DNA of 64,000 bases from Aplidium turbinatum (Eukaryota > Chordata > Ascidiacea > Aplousobranchia > Polyclinidae): the NCBI GenBank assembly GCA_918807975.1, contig OU964931.1, positions 6,644,251-6,708,250 of the forward strand, written 5' to 3'. Below, piece after piece: positions 45,780 through 58,500 of the stretch (positions within the stretch are counted from its first letter, which is position 1; each line of letters starts with the position of its first letter). The translations under genes and the position numbers were made by a program. A model generated the notes under the pieces. That model was given only the letters and a program-made list of their open reading frames with translations, did no database searches and was not told the DNA's origin.

Positions 45780-48373
45780 TTGTGAAACAAAGTAGTTTTT
45801 TAAAAACTTCTAAAATTCACCAAAATTCAATCTTCCTTTCAATTTAGATTTTGGTTGTAGCAAGTGCCATATTTTATACAAATCCAACCATGCATTTATG
45901 AACAACTTCCAAATCTTCTATTGTATGGAAGTTTCAAGATTACCAGCGATTATATATTTATGCTTGAAATTTTCATGGGCATGTTTGTCAAGTTGATACT
46001 TTTTATTGCGTTATTGCTTAGTTGCAGTTGTATTTGCAGATTCTATCATTTTATTCAACTCACTACAACTACTTCTTTATTTTTTTTAAACTTCTCAGTA
46101 CCAGTGTGGTATGTGATCTACACACAAAAATGATCTACAGAGTGTAGGTATTGTACCCTATAAATAGAGCGGGCTGGGGTTAACGCTTATGCTAAACTCT
46201 ACTTACATTGCAGAACCGTTGATTAATTAGTATACAACATACACATGCACGTAGATCACATACTGCATTGGCATTTCACAGAGCTTTAAGGTAATACAAA
46301 ATTGCTCACAAATACCTTGCACTGCAAAAGTAAAAATAAGTAAACTTCAATGTTTGCTATTTTAATATTTAACAATGGTTTGGCAATAATTAAATTTTTG
46401 ATTTGTTTGCTGTTTTTGTGCACCTCGTATATTCTATGCGAGTCTATAATAAGACCAAGGCATGAATGCTGCTACGAAAAGGAATGATAACAAATACAGG
46501 CCTCTAATATTGACCCCTGCAAAGCTGATAACTAGGCTACAATATGTGCTTTTTTTCGGTATAGCATATAGGCTAACTTTCGTGTGCCGTGCCAGTATGC
46601 AGCGGCACACAGTTTGGGAACCCTGGCACAGAAAAACGTCACTGTTATGGTCATGACTGCTTTGTGCGTTTATTATATTAACCCGGCCATTATCATTCAC
46701 TGGTTTTTGCATTAAAAGCTCATTCAGCACCACTTATGAAGTCTTTTATGTGACCCGGTCAAGAATCGAAAGAGATCTACCACAAGCAAAGGTAAAAACT
46801 TTCTTGAACTCGAAGCTGATAGAGTGAATAGAATATACAGAGACCTAAAAGTCGTTTGATATACATTATCTCACAGCGTTAGCGTGAACACATCCTCTAT
46901 ATGTCGCCAACAGGGGGCGGTAGTTTTAATGATGAGCCTGTCATGAGGTTGCTCGTGCAACAAGGATTCGAAAGCAGAATTACCAGTTGCAGTACAAAGA
47001 CGTTTCAAACCTTATGATTCCAATTGAAGACCTGAGTTGCAGAACTAACTTACGTAATTTATATTTTTTGGAAATTGAGTTACCACTAAAAATATGTTGT
47101 ATGATAGTCAATGTCTGTCCCGCGCAAAATATAATTAAAAAAAGCTTAATTTTGCAATGTTTGCATTGAAATAAAAGATTAAACAATGGCACAAAAACTT
47201 TAACTTGCTTTATCTCAAAAGTCGTATTTGGACTTAGTACTTCTCCAATTCAGATCTTCGCTTATTTAAGTCTCTGCAGGGAGTTGACAAAACACGTGGT
47301 TGATTCAAACGTTATTAAACACTTCATTCAACACATGTCTACAGTCATGAGATTCTATTAAATCCTGCGTTCTAGCACAGTCTACGCATTTTAGGTGGCA
47401 TATTTTCACAACTAGTGAAACGTGCCCTTTTGGGGCTTATTTTAAGTCTGCAGACATTGAATCAATGCAAAAACGATGGATTCTGCTTACCATGATCTTG
47501 TGGACCCTACATGTGTGTCAGTATTGTAAGTATTTGTTGGTTTGTGATCTTGGTTGAGAATTAGCGTATAGCAGCAAAAACAAAAGTTTCTTGTGTGACG
47601 CTTAGTTCAAAGAAATGCCCCCGGCAAGTGATTTTGCATCGGGTAGCTACAAATAAGCGTCATCTGACGTTTGTCGAACAAGAATATTCCCCGTGGCAAA
47701 CAAATAGATCTCACATTGATCCAGACGACGTCAGTTAATGTCAAATCAACGGCTTTTGGTCACTTGAACATTTAAAAAAAGTAAAAACGAGATTTGACAT
47801 ATCATAGTTGCAATTTGTCATGTCACGCAGAATATTTGATGTCCTATTTTTCTATTTCCGATTTAACATTCGCTCATCATGAATTTGACAAGTTCTGCAC
47901 TTACTCAGAGAACTTTCGCTTTGAAGAGCAATTTTACTCACTAATATACTTAATCAATGAATTAACGAAGATTCGAAAACTAGGATGCCTGAAGCAACTG
48001 AAAGATCTAAAATTTGATTTGTTACTCTTCGAGATGATCTCTGACTTCAAAACAATGTTTCTCTTCCCTTTCCTATGTTATAATAGCGCTTTACTTCTTT
48101 ATAAAAGCTACTTTGTGACGGATTTGGCATATAAGGTAAACGAAATAAGAACTGAAATGATATTAAAACACTCAAAAGAAGAAGTTTCAGACAAACAATT
48201 GTGACATGCGCTTTTCTGTGTCGATACTTTCTCTACAGAACCTCAACGGTTATATAATCCAACTTAATGTGCTGGGGCATGCATGCATTTGATATAATCT
48301 GGGCCCAGACATTCTCAAGAGCACGGCTGCAGTTGTAGATTTAAAAATAATTCCCGGCCATGACACTATCAAA
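45780..48373. other. Intergenic stretch, mostly unassigned
   Basis: It contains half of a hAT-like end (CACACAGTTTGGGAACCCTG near 46606-46625) and half of a CCCAGAC-type MITE (47436-47490). The open frame 47794-48204 (136 residues, Leu/Phe-rich) has no recognisable domain or splice partner and is not called as a gene. Confidence 0.5.
47436..47490. mobile_element. Half copy of the CCCAGAC palindromic MITE
   Basis: GTCTGCAGACATTGAATCAA, ATGCAAAAACGATGGATTCT and GC match the right half of the family; the left half is absent. Confidence 0.5.
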
Positions 48374-48822
48374 CAGTAGCGTAGCCAGGAATTTTGAAAG
48401 GGGGGGGGGGAGGTTTTCGCGTAAGACGAAACCCAGCGGCGGGGGGTCTGGGGGGCCTCCCCCAGAAAATTTTGAAAAATTACTCTGAATTTGGTGCATT
48501 CTGAGAGCATTTTCAACAAAAATGTGGGTATGAATATTCCTGTAAAATGGTGCTGTCCGGTGGCATAGCAAAAGGACAAAATCATGTTTTCTTCGGCATT
48601 TTTCGGAAATAAAGCAATAAGTCTCTATGTTTTCTTGTTGCTAATTCCTGGCTGAGATGTTTGAATGTTTGGTATTGGCAAAACTTACTCTTTTAATGCA
48701 GTTTTGTATAAAATTAGGCAATTTTTTTTAGACTGAAAGCATCATTCTCAATATCGTGACGTCATACGCGTGCCAAAGGGGGGGTTGTAACCCCCAAAAC
48801 CCCCCCCTTGGCTACGCCACTG
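48374..48822. mobile_element. hAT MITE, CAGTAGCGTAGCC family
   Basis: Starts CAGTAGCGTAGCCAGGAA, ends CTTGGCTACGCCACTG. A perfect 8-bp duplication CTATCAAA lies at 48366-48373 and 48823-48830. The 449-bp body matches the 27837-28259 copy closely, including the run from AAAATTTTGAAAAATTACT onwards. Confidence 0.95.
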
Positions 48823-48830
48823 CTATCAAA

Positions 48831-49769
48831 GTTCCATTTTGGAGGGAGTGGGCAAACTTCAGAGCGCAATGCTAAGAAGTTGAGATATGGATGTATTTCT
48901 AAAGGGGTGGGAAAAATTAATACTGGAACTTGAGGCTTAGAAAAATCCTTTGACATGACATGCTTAAAATTCGATGTATTATAGTTTATAATGACATAGT
49001 CTCTATAATTTATAATGACAGGTATAAAAATCAATGCACTAGGCTATGATACTTGCTCCGGTAGAACTTTTTCCTTGTAGTGATACATTGATAAAACTCA
49101 CAAAATATAATTTTCACGAGAACAATATGTTCCACAGTCTTGTCCATAAAATAATGATCTAGCGTAAATAAAATGATCTAGTATCAAAGTAAAATAATCT
49201 AAAATACTAAAATAATGATCTAGTATCACACTTTTAACTTTTTTTACAGCTCTTGCTCTGTTTTTCAATCAAAAACTTTCCGCATTTTAACTATGGATGA
49301 AAGAGAAGAAGGAACTTAATGATGATGATGATAAACGAATAGTTGTAATAAAAGAACTGAAAGTGTATAGGAAAAGCTGTGTATTGACTTTATGGATGTA
49401 CGCACGCAGTGACGAACACAGAAATTTTCTGAAGGAGCATTTTTGAATTGAAATAAACACTAACATAATATTAATATACTTTTTAAGTTCCTACTCAGCT
49501 TACACTAATTAAATCAGTTATCGAATTTGACAAGTGCTTAGGTTACTTCAGATATATTTTGCCTGAAAACGTAGAGTAAATGGTCAATTTACTTAGCTCA
49601 GTAAACCTGAATTTCCCGTTCGGCAATACCTAATGAGTTGCAGGAATCGGTAGGTACTGAACTTGGTAGTCCGTTGGGTTGGACGCAAGCATCCAGTAAT
49701 AACCTATTTCACTAGTCTTTAACTGGAGATTAACAAGTAAATAATTTCTGATTGATAAAATAGGTCCCC
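48831..49769. other. Intergenic stretch, no gene seen
   Basis: AT-rich. It contains short local duplications of TAATGATCTAGTAT-type words (49150-49225) and a (GAT)n run at 49319-49332. Confidence 0.45.
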
Positions 49770-50066
49770 TTGCAAAACAAGGTGATCAGAATTGTAGCGG
49801 AGAGCGAGCGGTCAGATACCATTACTCCATTATATAAAAGAGTAGTCTAGGTGTTTCAAACAGATGGCGCAAAACTTATGTTGAAATTTAATAATAATAC
49901 CATACCTGAAAACTGGCTAAGGACGGCTAAACACGTTCGTAATAGATCAAGTAGTTACTCTTCCGATAATAAAAGCTACTATGTCCCATATTACAGATCA
50001 ACAAGACTCAACGAAACATTGTGGAATCCATTACTTTTTTTAACAAGACGGTTGTCATTTTATTAA
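49770..50066 (+). mobile_element. LINE ORF2 C-terminal fragment
   Basis: The frame starts LQNKVIRIVAESERSDTITP and, after a frame change near 49850, continues AKLMLKFNNNTIPENWL and later SYYVPYYRSTRLNETLWNPL. This order, an LQNK-x-IRI box then an R...Y-x-x-P...R box, is the usual C-terminus of LINE reverse transcriptase proteins. Only about 100 residues survive. Confidence 0.65.
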
Positions 50067-50766
50067 TTAAAAAATATATCAATCTAGCAAGGTTATGAAA
50101 AATTGAAATGTTTAGGAATTCTTGCGATACAATTTGTGTTCATAGAATCTATCTGTTTAATTTTCTATTTATGACGTGTTGTCTAATATGTTTGTAACAT
50201 TGTTAATATATTAAATCGCAGCGCAATTTCTTCTTATATCGGCAACAATGTCTGCTTACTAAAAAGTGGATACTTGACTCGAAGACCATATTTCTTGGCC
50301 TATTTTTTAGTTTTAGTTGTTTAATCTCACATCGCTCCTGTAATGACGAATATGTGATGGTGTATTGCTACTATTATTCCTTCATGGGCTCTGTATTACG
50401 TCATCCATTTGTCCTACTGTTCTTCTGTACAACGATATAAACCAAAGTACTATCAATATTTGAAGCATTTTTCTATACGAAGAACACACTGGTCACAGCT
50501 GTACTCCTTGGTTGTCATGCAAAAGCCAAGAGGAAATGCGTCAGGCTGTAGTTCAGTCGCAACGCAGCAATTGACTCATACAATGTTAAAAAGTAAAAAA
50601 AAAAAAAAAAATCATGCAGACCACTCTTTGATACACTGTACAAAGCATTTATCTTTTGTTTTGTATTTAACAAAAAAGTTGTTCAACAAATAGTTGAAAA
50701 AACAACTTACAATCAACCTAAAACAGATTCGGAACTCATCAACGTACAAAAGCTAACTGGAATGAT
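50067..50766. other. Intergenic stretch, no gene seen
   Basis: AT-rich, with an (A)n run at 50594-50610. No domain-bearing frame or repeat family recognised. Confidence 0.45.
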
Positions 50767-50980
50767 CAGGACCGTTAAAACGATAATTTGGTCCCGGTAC
50801 CAATGAAATCCTAAGATCCAAAATCAATGCAATTTTATGAAAAACGCTCAACGCAAAAAATATGCAATAACTTCTTCATTAATTGTCAAGTTTTCAGGTC
50901 CCTTGCAAAGGTGAAAGGCCCCTAAAATAATTTCTGGCCGGGTTCTAAAGTATCCCCTAGACCCCCTGTTAACCCTACTG
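50767..50980. mobile_element. hAT MITE, CAGTAGCGTTG family
   Basis: Ends CAGGACCGTTAAAACG and CCTGTTAACCCTACTG. Flanks GGAATGAT (50759-50766) and GGTATGAT (50981-50988) match at 7 of 8 bases. Confidence 0.85.
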
Positions 50981-51076
50981 GGTATGATATGTTTGCTTGT
51001 AACTAGGCATGACTTGAAACTACATTTGACGACAGTTTCTTTCATTGAGGGAAGTAAACCACCTCTCAGTTTTCGT

Positions 51077-51302
51077 CAGTAGCGTTGACAGGGGGGATCC
51101 AGGGGGGACTTTTGGACCCGGGTTTGGGATAATTTCAGAGCCACGTAACCTTTCCAAGGGGCCCAAAACCTAACCTAACCTAAAAACTTGAAAAAATTAG
51201 CGCGTATTCTTTGAATAGAGTACTTTTATTTGAGAAGTATCTTGATTTGGGGCCCGAGAATCTCACTGACACCAGGCCCAAACTTTCATATCAACGGCCC
51301 TG
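51077..51302. mobile_element. hAT MITE, CAGTAGCGTTG family, best copy
   Basis: Ends CAGTAGCGTTGACAGGGG and ATATCAACGGCCCTG. Flanks GTTTTCGT (51069-51076) and GTTGTCGT (51303-51310) match at 7 of 8 bases. Its orientation is opposite to the copy at 50767-50980, about 100 bp away. Confidence 0.85.
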
Positions 51303-51341
51303 GTTGTCGTATGCTCTCAGGCCACCCTTGGGCCTGCCCAT

Positions 51342-51561
51342 AATAGTAATGGGAGTTTTTATATAGCGCTGTATCCATCGCAGTTAAGTCTTGGTCCTTT
51401 AAAAAAAGACAGCGTTAACACAGCCATAAAGAGGCGCAGCTGACTACATTAATACCTGTATTCAGTACTATGTTTAAAAGTCTTCTGTATGACCCGACAA
51501 GGTATCGAACCCATGGTTACCGATTTAGAGGCGGACACACTAACCACTCAGCAATCGAGTT
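51342..51561 (-). mobile_element. tRNA-derived SINE, family C
   Basis: The minus-strand head carries box A TTGCTGAGTGGTTAG and box B GGGTTCGATACC at tRNA spacing. The 3' end reads GCGCTATATAAAAACTCCC followed by TTA-type triplets. A 3' fragment of the same family lies at 13211-13310. Confidence 0.8.
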
Positions 51562-52213
51562 ATTTTATCCTATTTTTTGTCAAGCCAATTGACGTCTTTG
51601 CCTGATCATGCTCTCGCATACTTTTGTTGTTATTTATTTTTTCACTTTTACGCCTCTTTATAAGATTGTCCTTTTCTTGCAAAACTTAACGTTTCAGCTA
51701 AGGATTTTCCAAAGTTATTCGAAAATTGAAATTTACAGCGGTCATTGCTACATAAAGATAAACTGGTTTTCACAAATAAGCAAATTAAAATCTGCAATTT
51801 CATAACTTGAAAGGGAAAAGTATATAATGCGTGTGAAAACCAACTTTTAAAAAAAGCCAGAAACTCATTTAAGTAGCATAATAACATAATAGCAAATAGT
51901 ACTTTTGGAAGTGCAGCATCACTTTGACCAAAATCGTTGACTTGAAATTTCTTTTGTCTGGACTATGAAAGTGGTGTCGAGTTACATGAAACGTTGAACT
52001 ATCCGTTGTCGAGTTAGTCAGATTGGTTGTGTGCAAAACCATAAGCGTTCTGCGGGACCATGAAAAAAGTGTCGAGCTAGGCGAAACATCAAGTTAGGCA
52101 GTGCCAACTTAGGCTGATTCTATTGTACATAAGTTTTGCCAAATTAACCCTCCCTCTAGCCTACTTTATAACTTTACTCTTTTGCGCCATCATGCGATTG
52201 AGCTAAAATTATC

Positions 52214-52442
52214 TGAAGATAAGGTTCTCATTGTACTAAGCCTTCAGCACTAAGGAGAGTAGGGTGGCCAGTTCCTTTTGGAGGCCTTTTCTCTCTGCAA
52301 TTGGCCTTTTCTCCTGTCCACCCAATTTATTACACCCTGGGTAGAGGTGAGCGGTGTTTTCAGCAACCAGTTGAAGCTGGGAATCGAACCAGGTTTGTAT
52401 AATTGGAAAGCTAACGCCTTATCCGTTGCGCCATCTCACCGC
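52214..52442 (-). mobile_element. tRNA-derived SINE, family D
   Basis: Minus-strand head: GGTGAGATGGCGCAACGG, later CCTGGTTCGATTCCCAGC (box B). The body continues CACCTCTACCCAGGGTGTAA and ends AAGGCTTAGTACAATGAGAA. A plus-strand copy of the same length lies at 62913-63128. Confidence 0.85.
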
Positions 52443-52524
52443 ATTAGTGTAGGCTACACAAAATAATGTGTAGTTTTTGTTTTGTTTGTCGTATCCAAGC
52501 TTACGTCCGGTGATTGAAGATTTA

Positions 52525-52680
52525 AATTAAGTGGACGGGAAGGCAAGGAAGCCAATCTCCGTGTCTACCTTCAGGCATGCCTTCAAGTGTCTTACCAAAG
52601 ACACAACCGCATGCTCTTGAGCGGTGTCGAACCGGTGCCCTTTTGAACGTCGTTCCAGGACTTTCACCATTTGGGAATGT
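52525..52680 (-). mobile_element. SINE fragment, family of 540-645
   Basis: On the minus strand GGTTCGACACCGCTCAAGAG, then TGTGTCTTTGGTAAGACACT, matches the fragment at 540-645. The head is only partly tRNA-like. Confidence 0.55.
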
Positions 52681-52689
52681 GTAGTGATA

Positions 52690-54970
52690 ATAATGCACAC
52701 ATTGGATGTGTATTCCTGAAAACATTATAGGTCGATGGATATCTGTATGGATGTCGGTGGCATAATGCTGACTAGTGTGATGAAAACTGCCCTGCATGCT
52801 GATTGCAAGGAAATGCTGCGCTGTGCAACAAGAAAGAGTTTCCATGTTAATTTGAATTGAAGTTTACTAATCAGCCCCACCTTCATTGTGAGTTACGATG
52901 CTGGCTGGGGTTTATGGTATTGTTCTATTGTCAAACAGCTTTTTGATCAAATGTTATCAAGAATTACTGTCGTTTGTGTTACTTATTTATTGTGTTTTTA
53001 CTTATCGTTTGTGTTTATGTAACTTTGTAGCGCAGAAAAAAAAATTCAAAATATTTTTTGAAAGGTGTAGTATAACCAACACAGAATACTTAGCTGTACG
53101 ACTTGTTGCATATTTGCAACATTAGGCTATAAAGTATTATTTAAAAGCATTTTTTTGTTTTAATTTTTTCACAAATATTCATTTTACTCAGAAATATATT
53201 TTATTCTAGTGATGTGCCTCCCAAAAATCTTGAATATGTGCAACAAAGAGCGCTACGGATTATTAATGGCAGAACACGTTTAATGCCCAAGTGTTTCTGA
53301 ATTGTACTGCCAGCAATGAATGTTTGCAAATACTGTAGGCTATATGAGACTGTTAGAATTAAGTGTTCAAAGAGAGAATTTGTTTAGTCTAAGTCGGCCT
53401 GTAACAATTTTCATTAGCAAAATTTTACATAAAAATTTCTCGTCTAAGAAAGCCGGCTCGATATTCTTCTACCTAAAAGCAACCCATTCTTTTGAAGGGT
53501 ACTGCAAGAGCTTGTGCTAGCTACTTCGTCTACCGAGCACACACACATAGTCCAAATGATTATTATAAAGCCTTCTAATAACAGGAGTATTACTCGCATC
53601 ACTGGAAGGGATAAACGTAACAGGGATTGGTCTTGGCTTTCCTCCTTGATTCATCCTCCATTACGATGACCTTCTATCTAGAAGAAAATGACAATTCACA
53701 AGTAATGCGCATGCTGCTACTTGTTTTCATCTTATTCCACAAGGCCGTAGCTCAAAGTAACACGCAAACTCTGGCTTTGTGGCTCATGGTGACCTATTAC
53801 ATACACAGGCCATGTCAACGCGTAAGCTTCAAATGCGTATGGGGGCGGATTTGCTACACATGGTAGCACTTAGAATCGTTAGTAGACGTGATAATCTGAG
53901 TACTGTATTAGTTAAACAACAACATAGTCTTTGTGTATTGTATATCATATGTGATTTTAGACTGCCTTTGTACCACTGTTACTATTCAAATATTGAACTA
54001 GATTTTGGCACTTCCGCTAAAAATCCTTAGAGCATCTAGCAGCCTAACACTGATAAAAGGAAAAGGTTTGACATATTTGTAGATTTAAACCAGGAGTTTT
54101 GAAGCGATTTGAGATTCCGTGATCAGTGATCACACTTTAGCAATTTGGTTTCTTAATTTCAAAGAGAAAAAAGTATACTCAGCTTAGCTCAAAATCAAAA
54201 TTGTATCGACCTTCAGTCATTGTTACAGGTTCATACGTTGGCAAGGCCTGTTTATATAGATTGCTATGCTCTCCCTCTATTGTTGAACGCAGTAGTCTTT
54301 AAATCCCACTACTCAAATAAATATCGCAATATTTTACACTGTCTAAAATCGCAACAAGTGCTCGTCTTTGTCGTATCTCCAGTATCAACATCCCACACCG
54401 ACAGACACCAATTCTCAAAGAGTAGGAGTGTTGCCAGTAATTTGCTGACACATCTACTGCATAATCGGAAGAAGGTTTTTTTTATAGGAGAAAGCTCCAT
54501 GTTAGTTGATTTTGGTTCAACCCTTTTTTCCGCAGTTTCATCCGCGTATTCACAGCAAACTTATCTTGTTTTGTGGTTTAACTGTGGCAAGAAACTTTTC
54601 TTGTCCTTACTACATTACAAAAGGGGATGACCCGATCTACCTATATACTCCACTAAAAATTGGCAACTTTTCAAGAAGGATTTGAGGCAAGACATGACAT
54701 TTTTATGAGAATACTTCCTCACAAATAAAAAGAAAGATCCGCATCCTTTGATACGGGATTGAGCGCGAAAGGCTGTCAGTATTAATAAACCTTTTGTTGG
54801 AATAACTTCTCTTTGGTTTAAGACCTTGTGTATACCGAACTTTTAACACAAGGGCGAGCAAGCTTTTTTGATTTGGAGAAGTTTGGAAAATCATATTTTT
54901 GAACGTGGCACTACAATAATTGTTTGATCCTTAATGCCTTTAATGACTTGTTGATGAACTTTAGATATTA
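52690..54970. other. Intergenic stretch with one LINE scrap
   Basis: Apart from the LINE fragment at 53205-53290, no feature was supported. The open frames up to 136 residues (for example 54220-54630) show no recognisable domain. Confidence 0.5.
53205..53290 (+). mobile_element. LINE ORF2 scrap
   Basis: A short frame reads SDVPPKNLEYVQQRALRIIN, the LEYVQ-x-RALRII box near the C-terminus of CR1/L2-type reverse transcriptases. Less than 100 bp is recognisable. Confidence 0.55.
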
Positions 54971-54973
54971 TCT

Positions 54974-55351
54974 TAGTAGAGTCATTTTCAGAGGATCCGT
55001 GACCGTGTTGAGGATACCAAAGTTTCTCAGTGGATTTAACAAGGGCAACTGATACTAAAAAAAATAAGCTCCCATATACCTCGCGAAAATGGCGGGAAAG
55101 TTGTTATTTTTGACGTTTTTCAAAATGGCCGCCACCGCCATCTTGGAAAACTGATAAAGTTCTATTTCTTGACGTGGATGGCCAAAAATGACAATTTAGA
55201 TGTCAATTCCCACTAATTTTGGTGTCAGAAACACAATGGGATGGCATAATTCATGATTCAGAGTCCTCTTGACATCAAACTCCAAGATGGAAGACGTATG
55301 CGGTCCCCTACTATATTAAGATTCACTATCACTGCAGGACAAATATGATGC
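54974..55351. repeat. Left terminal inverted repeat of element 1
   Basis: It pairs with 59325-59702. It includes CAAAATGGCCGCCACCGCCA (YY1-like words in both directions) and CGCGAAAATGGCGGGAAAG (E2F-like TTTCCCGCC on the other strand). Just inside it, 55370-55425 repeats the tip sequence in inverted order (CACGGTCACGGATTCTCTGA), as if a second right end were embedded there. Confidence 0.85.
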
Positions 55352-55515
55352 TTTTAAATTCACTGAAAAACTTTGGTACCGTATCGTAAACACGGTCACG
55401 GATTCTCTGAAACTAAAATGTAAACCAAGAATGCTGACTGATTGAGATTTCTGTTTACTTTTTGCAGGTCTATTGCTTAAAATTCATTAAGCATGGATAG
55501 TAGAGAATAAGTGAT

Positions 55516-58500
55516 GTGCCTAACGCAGGGCCTGAATTAAAATGCACATTATGTCAACAACCGTGTATAGCTGATGATCATATGGACAATGCATCTGACA
55601 CAAAGTGGGAGAATCTGAAATGCAAGACTTTTAGGTGTAAGGAACTTGATAAATTTCAGCATGCCTATGCAGCAATGGAATGGGACAAGGGGCCTAAAGG
55701 CCTATATACATGCATAGTAAATGTTACATCCAGGTCAGCAGTAATCGCTATATTCAGCAAGCACAGAATCGTAAACGGAAAACTGAACAAAGAAGAAGCT
55801 CAAGCATCAACTTCAAGTCAACAACTGCCAGAAAATGTGCCTAAAAAGCTTCGTTCTAGTACTGGGGTGGTTCATGATAAGAATCTCTGTGTGTGGTGTA
55901 TGATGGGACCACAAAAAACAGTAATCCTGGCAAATCCAAACTTTTGCTTCTGTCAACAGAAGACGCGTGGAACCAGTTCGAATTGCATACAGTTTGTCTG
56001 TTAGATGAGCTTATAAGAGAAAGATTGAATACCCTATACTCGCATCTATCCCAGACAGTCGAACGGCGTTTGGATTGGAAATTCGTTATCATCGTGGATG
56101 TTGGCGCAATTATGTCAGCAATCCTCTGAAGAAGTCTTTGTCTGATGAAAATACAGAGCATCTGCAACAGGTTAATCTTCGAGAGGCCCAAGCAATCTTC
56201 TTTCATCATGTCCGTCAAGTTATCTTTGAAAATCATGAAATTCGTACACTGCAAGGTCTACTAATGGATTACAAACGCATTACTTCAAATTATGGATAGC
56301 CTACTATTCCACAGCAAAGTCCAGTTTCTTGAAGGAAATTCTGATCAAGGAATTCAGAAATGACATTGCATTTCATGAACGAGATCAGAAGAATGTGAGT
56401 GAACTGGTATATGATACGAGAGCTGCAGGTTCATATCTTGAGGCTGCAATATCCTCTCTAGGTGTAAGCGACGATAACCTGGTGAAAAATGTAGCTGGGA
56501 GACTCAGACATCAGATCATCAAAACAAAAACTATTCCTTGGCCTCCTCCATACATACAGTACATGAGTTAGAAAATGAAGACCTAAATGATCTCCTCTTG
56601 AAGCTCATCACTTGGTTAAAGCACTCCACCAAGTCTGAAGTCGATGACACGCCCCCACTCCCCAGTCAGATCAATTGCATCTATTTTGACCAACTACATC
56701 ACTGGAAGACGTACTGCATTTGAGACAAACCTATCTGTACTGCTACATGGTATGGCAAAGAGCAGAGAAATGGTAAATATATTACACAAGGATGGCCTGG
56801 GAATCAGTTACAATGATGTACTTATGCTTAGAGATTTCTGGTCAGTTACTCACCTGAAGCATTCAACTGAGTGTCCATTTGAACTTTCTGAAGGAACACC
56901 CGCAATATGTATAGTCGACAACGATGACTTCAAAAGTGACACTTTGACTGGAAGTGGCCAATCACATCGTACAAATGTCATGTTTGTCCAGCCAGACCTG
57001 CCTGAGTTAAATCTACCCACGCTGATTGAAGATAGACCAGTTGTAAATACCACCTTGCCTTCCTACCTCTCTGCTAGTCTCAAAGAACTTGGGAGCCAGA
57101 TGCAAAGAGTTGAACCATACAAAACAGTCAAGCGTGATGACAGGTGAACCACCCATCAGATCAAGGGTAGCGGATGAACAACATCTGGACACAGCTCCTC
57201 AAAGAATAAGAGGTGTTATCCATGCATTGGCGCGAGCTAAGGCAGACGGAACAAGACCAAAGCCAGAAGATCAGACCGTACCAGCCTTTTGATCCTTTTG
57301 ATCAGAAGATCAGACCGAGTCTATTCCAAAACAAATTCCCTTACTGCTCGAATACCATGTAGTAAAAGAGATAATTTTGCAACTCAAGAAATCGAGAAGA
57401 CAGGACGTGAAAACCTGAGGCAACTGAAGAAATGCAGAGTAAGGCATTTTCCTCTGTCATCAAACTTGTTGAGGCAAGTGATGACTTAAACATCGAAGAC
57501 TTATTGCAGCATCGAGTAACAGATGAGTGCCTTTCAATATTTAATGCAAATGGTACTATGCGCAAAACGCGGAAGAGTAAGCTACAGGAAAAACTGACAA
57601 GGACATGCATGCCTTACCCTGATATTTACACATCAATAGTAGACATTGGACTAATATGGAGTCTAACAACCCCTACTACTGAAGACAGAGAAAAAGAAGA
57701 TGGAACCAAGTTAACGTGGGGAGAGTATGGTGAGAAACGTGTAAACTTTGTCCTGAACCGACATAGGAATGCAGAACGTCTATTATCTTGGTGAATGACT
57801 CGTACGAGCAAGACTTCTCCATCAAAGATAATGAACGACAACACCGTCAATAAAATCAGTCCATTCGCAATGTGTTTATGAAGTCAGAGGACAAATTTCA
57901 TTTTAGTAGAGACTTTCATGCTCTTCTTAGTAAGCCAGAGAATAAAGTTCGCCTTCAAGCATTCATCGAGGCTGCCTTCAAACAAAGGGCATTTACAATC
58001 ACTACTCACTACTCAGCTCATATACAGTATTGTGTTGTTGGCAAACCAGCAAGGAATCTCACCACATATGAAGTATTGCAGAATCTCACATGCGCCCATG
58101 CCGAAGCAGACACAGCTCTGTTCACACTCTATGGTAACTGCGATCCGAGGAGTATTCAGAAGCGGTTGTCATAGACACTGAGGATACCGATAACTATGTT
58201 CAGGCAGCCTATGTGGCTCGGCAAATATCAGGACTCTTGTGCTTGAAACGCAACTCTCAAGTGATAAATGCTCGATGTTTGTGTGATGAGGCAATGGCGG
58301 AGTCTTTGATCCCACTTCATGTTCTTACCGGATGCGATCATAACTCCGGCTTTTATGAAGTAGACAAGAAAACTATTGTTGACAGTGTAGAACAATCATC
58401 AGAAGCTCACAACCTCCTTAAGAGTTGTGGCACAATCCTCCCGGTCACACAAGAAATCATCACTGACTTGCAGAAATTTGTTATCCGGTACATCTATCGT

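Noticed and set aside
46570-46630. Complete hAT MITE
   Set aside because: Only one end (CACACAGTTTGGGAACCCTG) could be found; no partner or duplication.
47794-48204. 136-residue open frame as a host gene
   Set aside because: No domain, signal peptide or splice context; composition is AT-driven.
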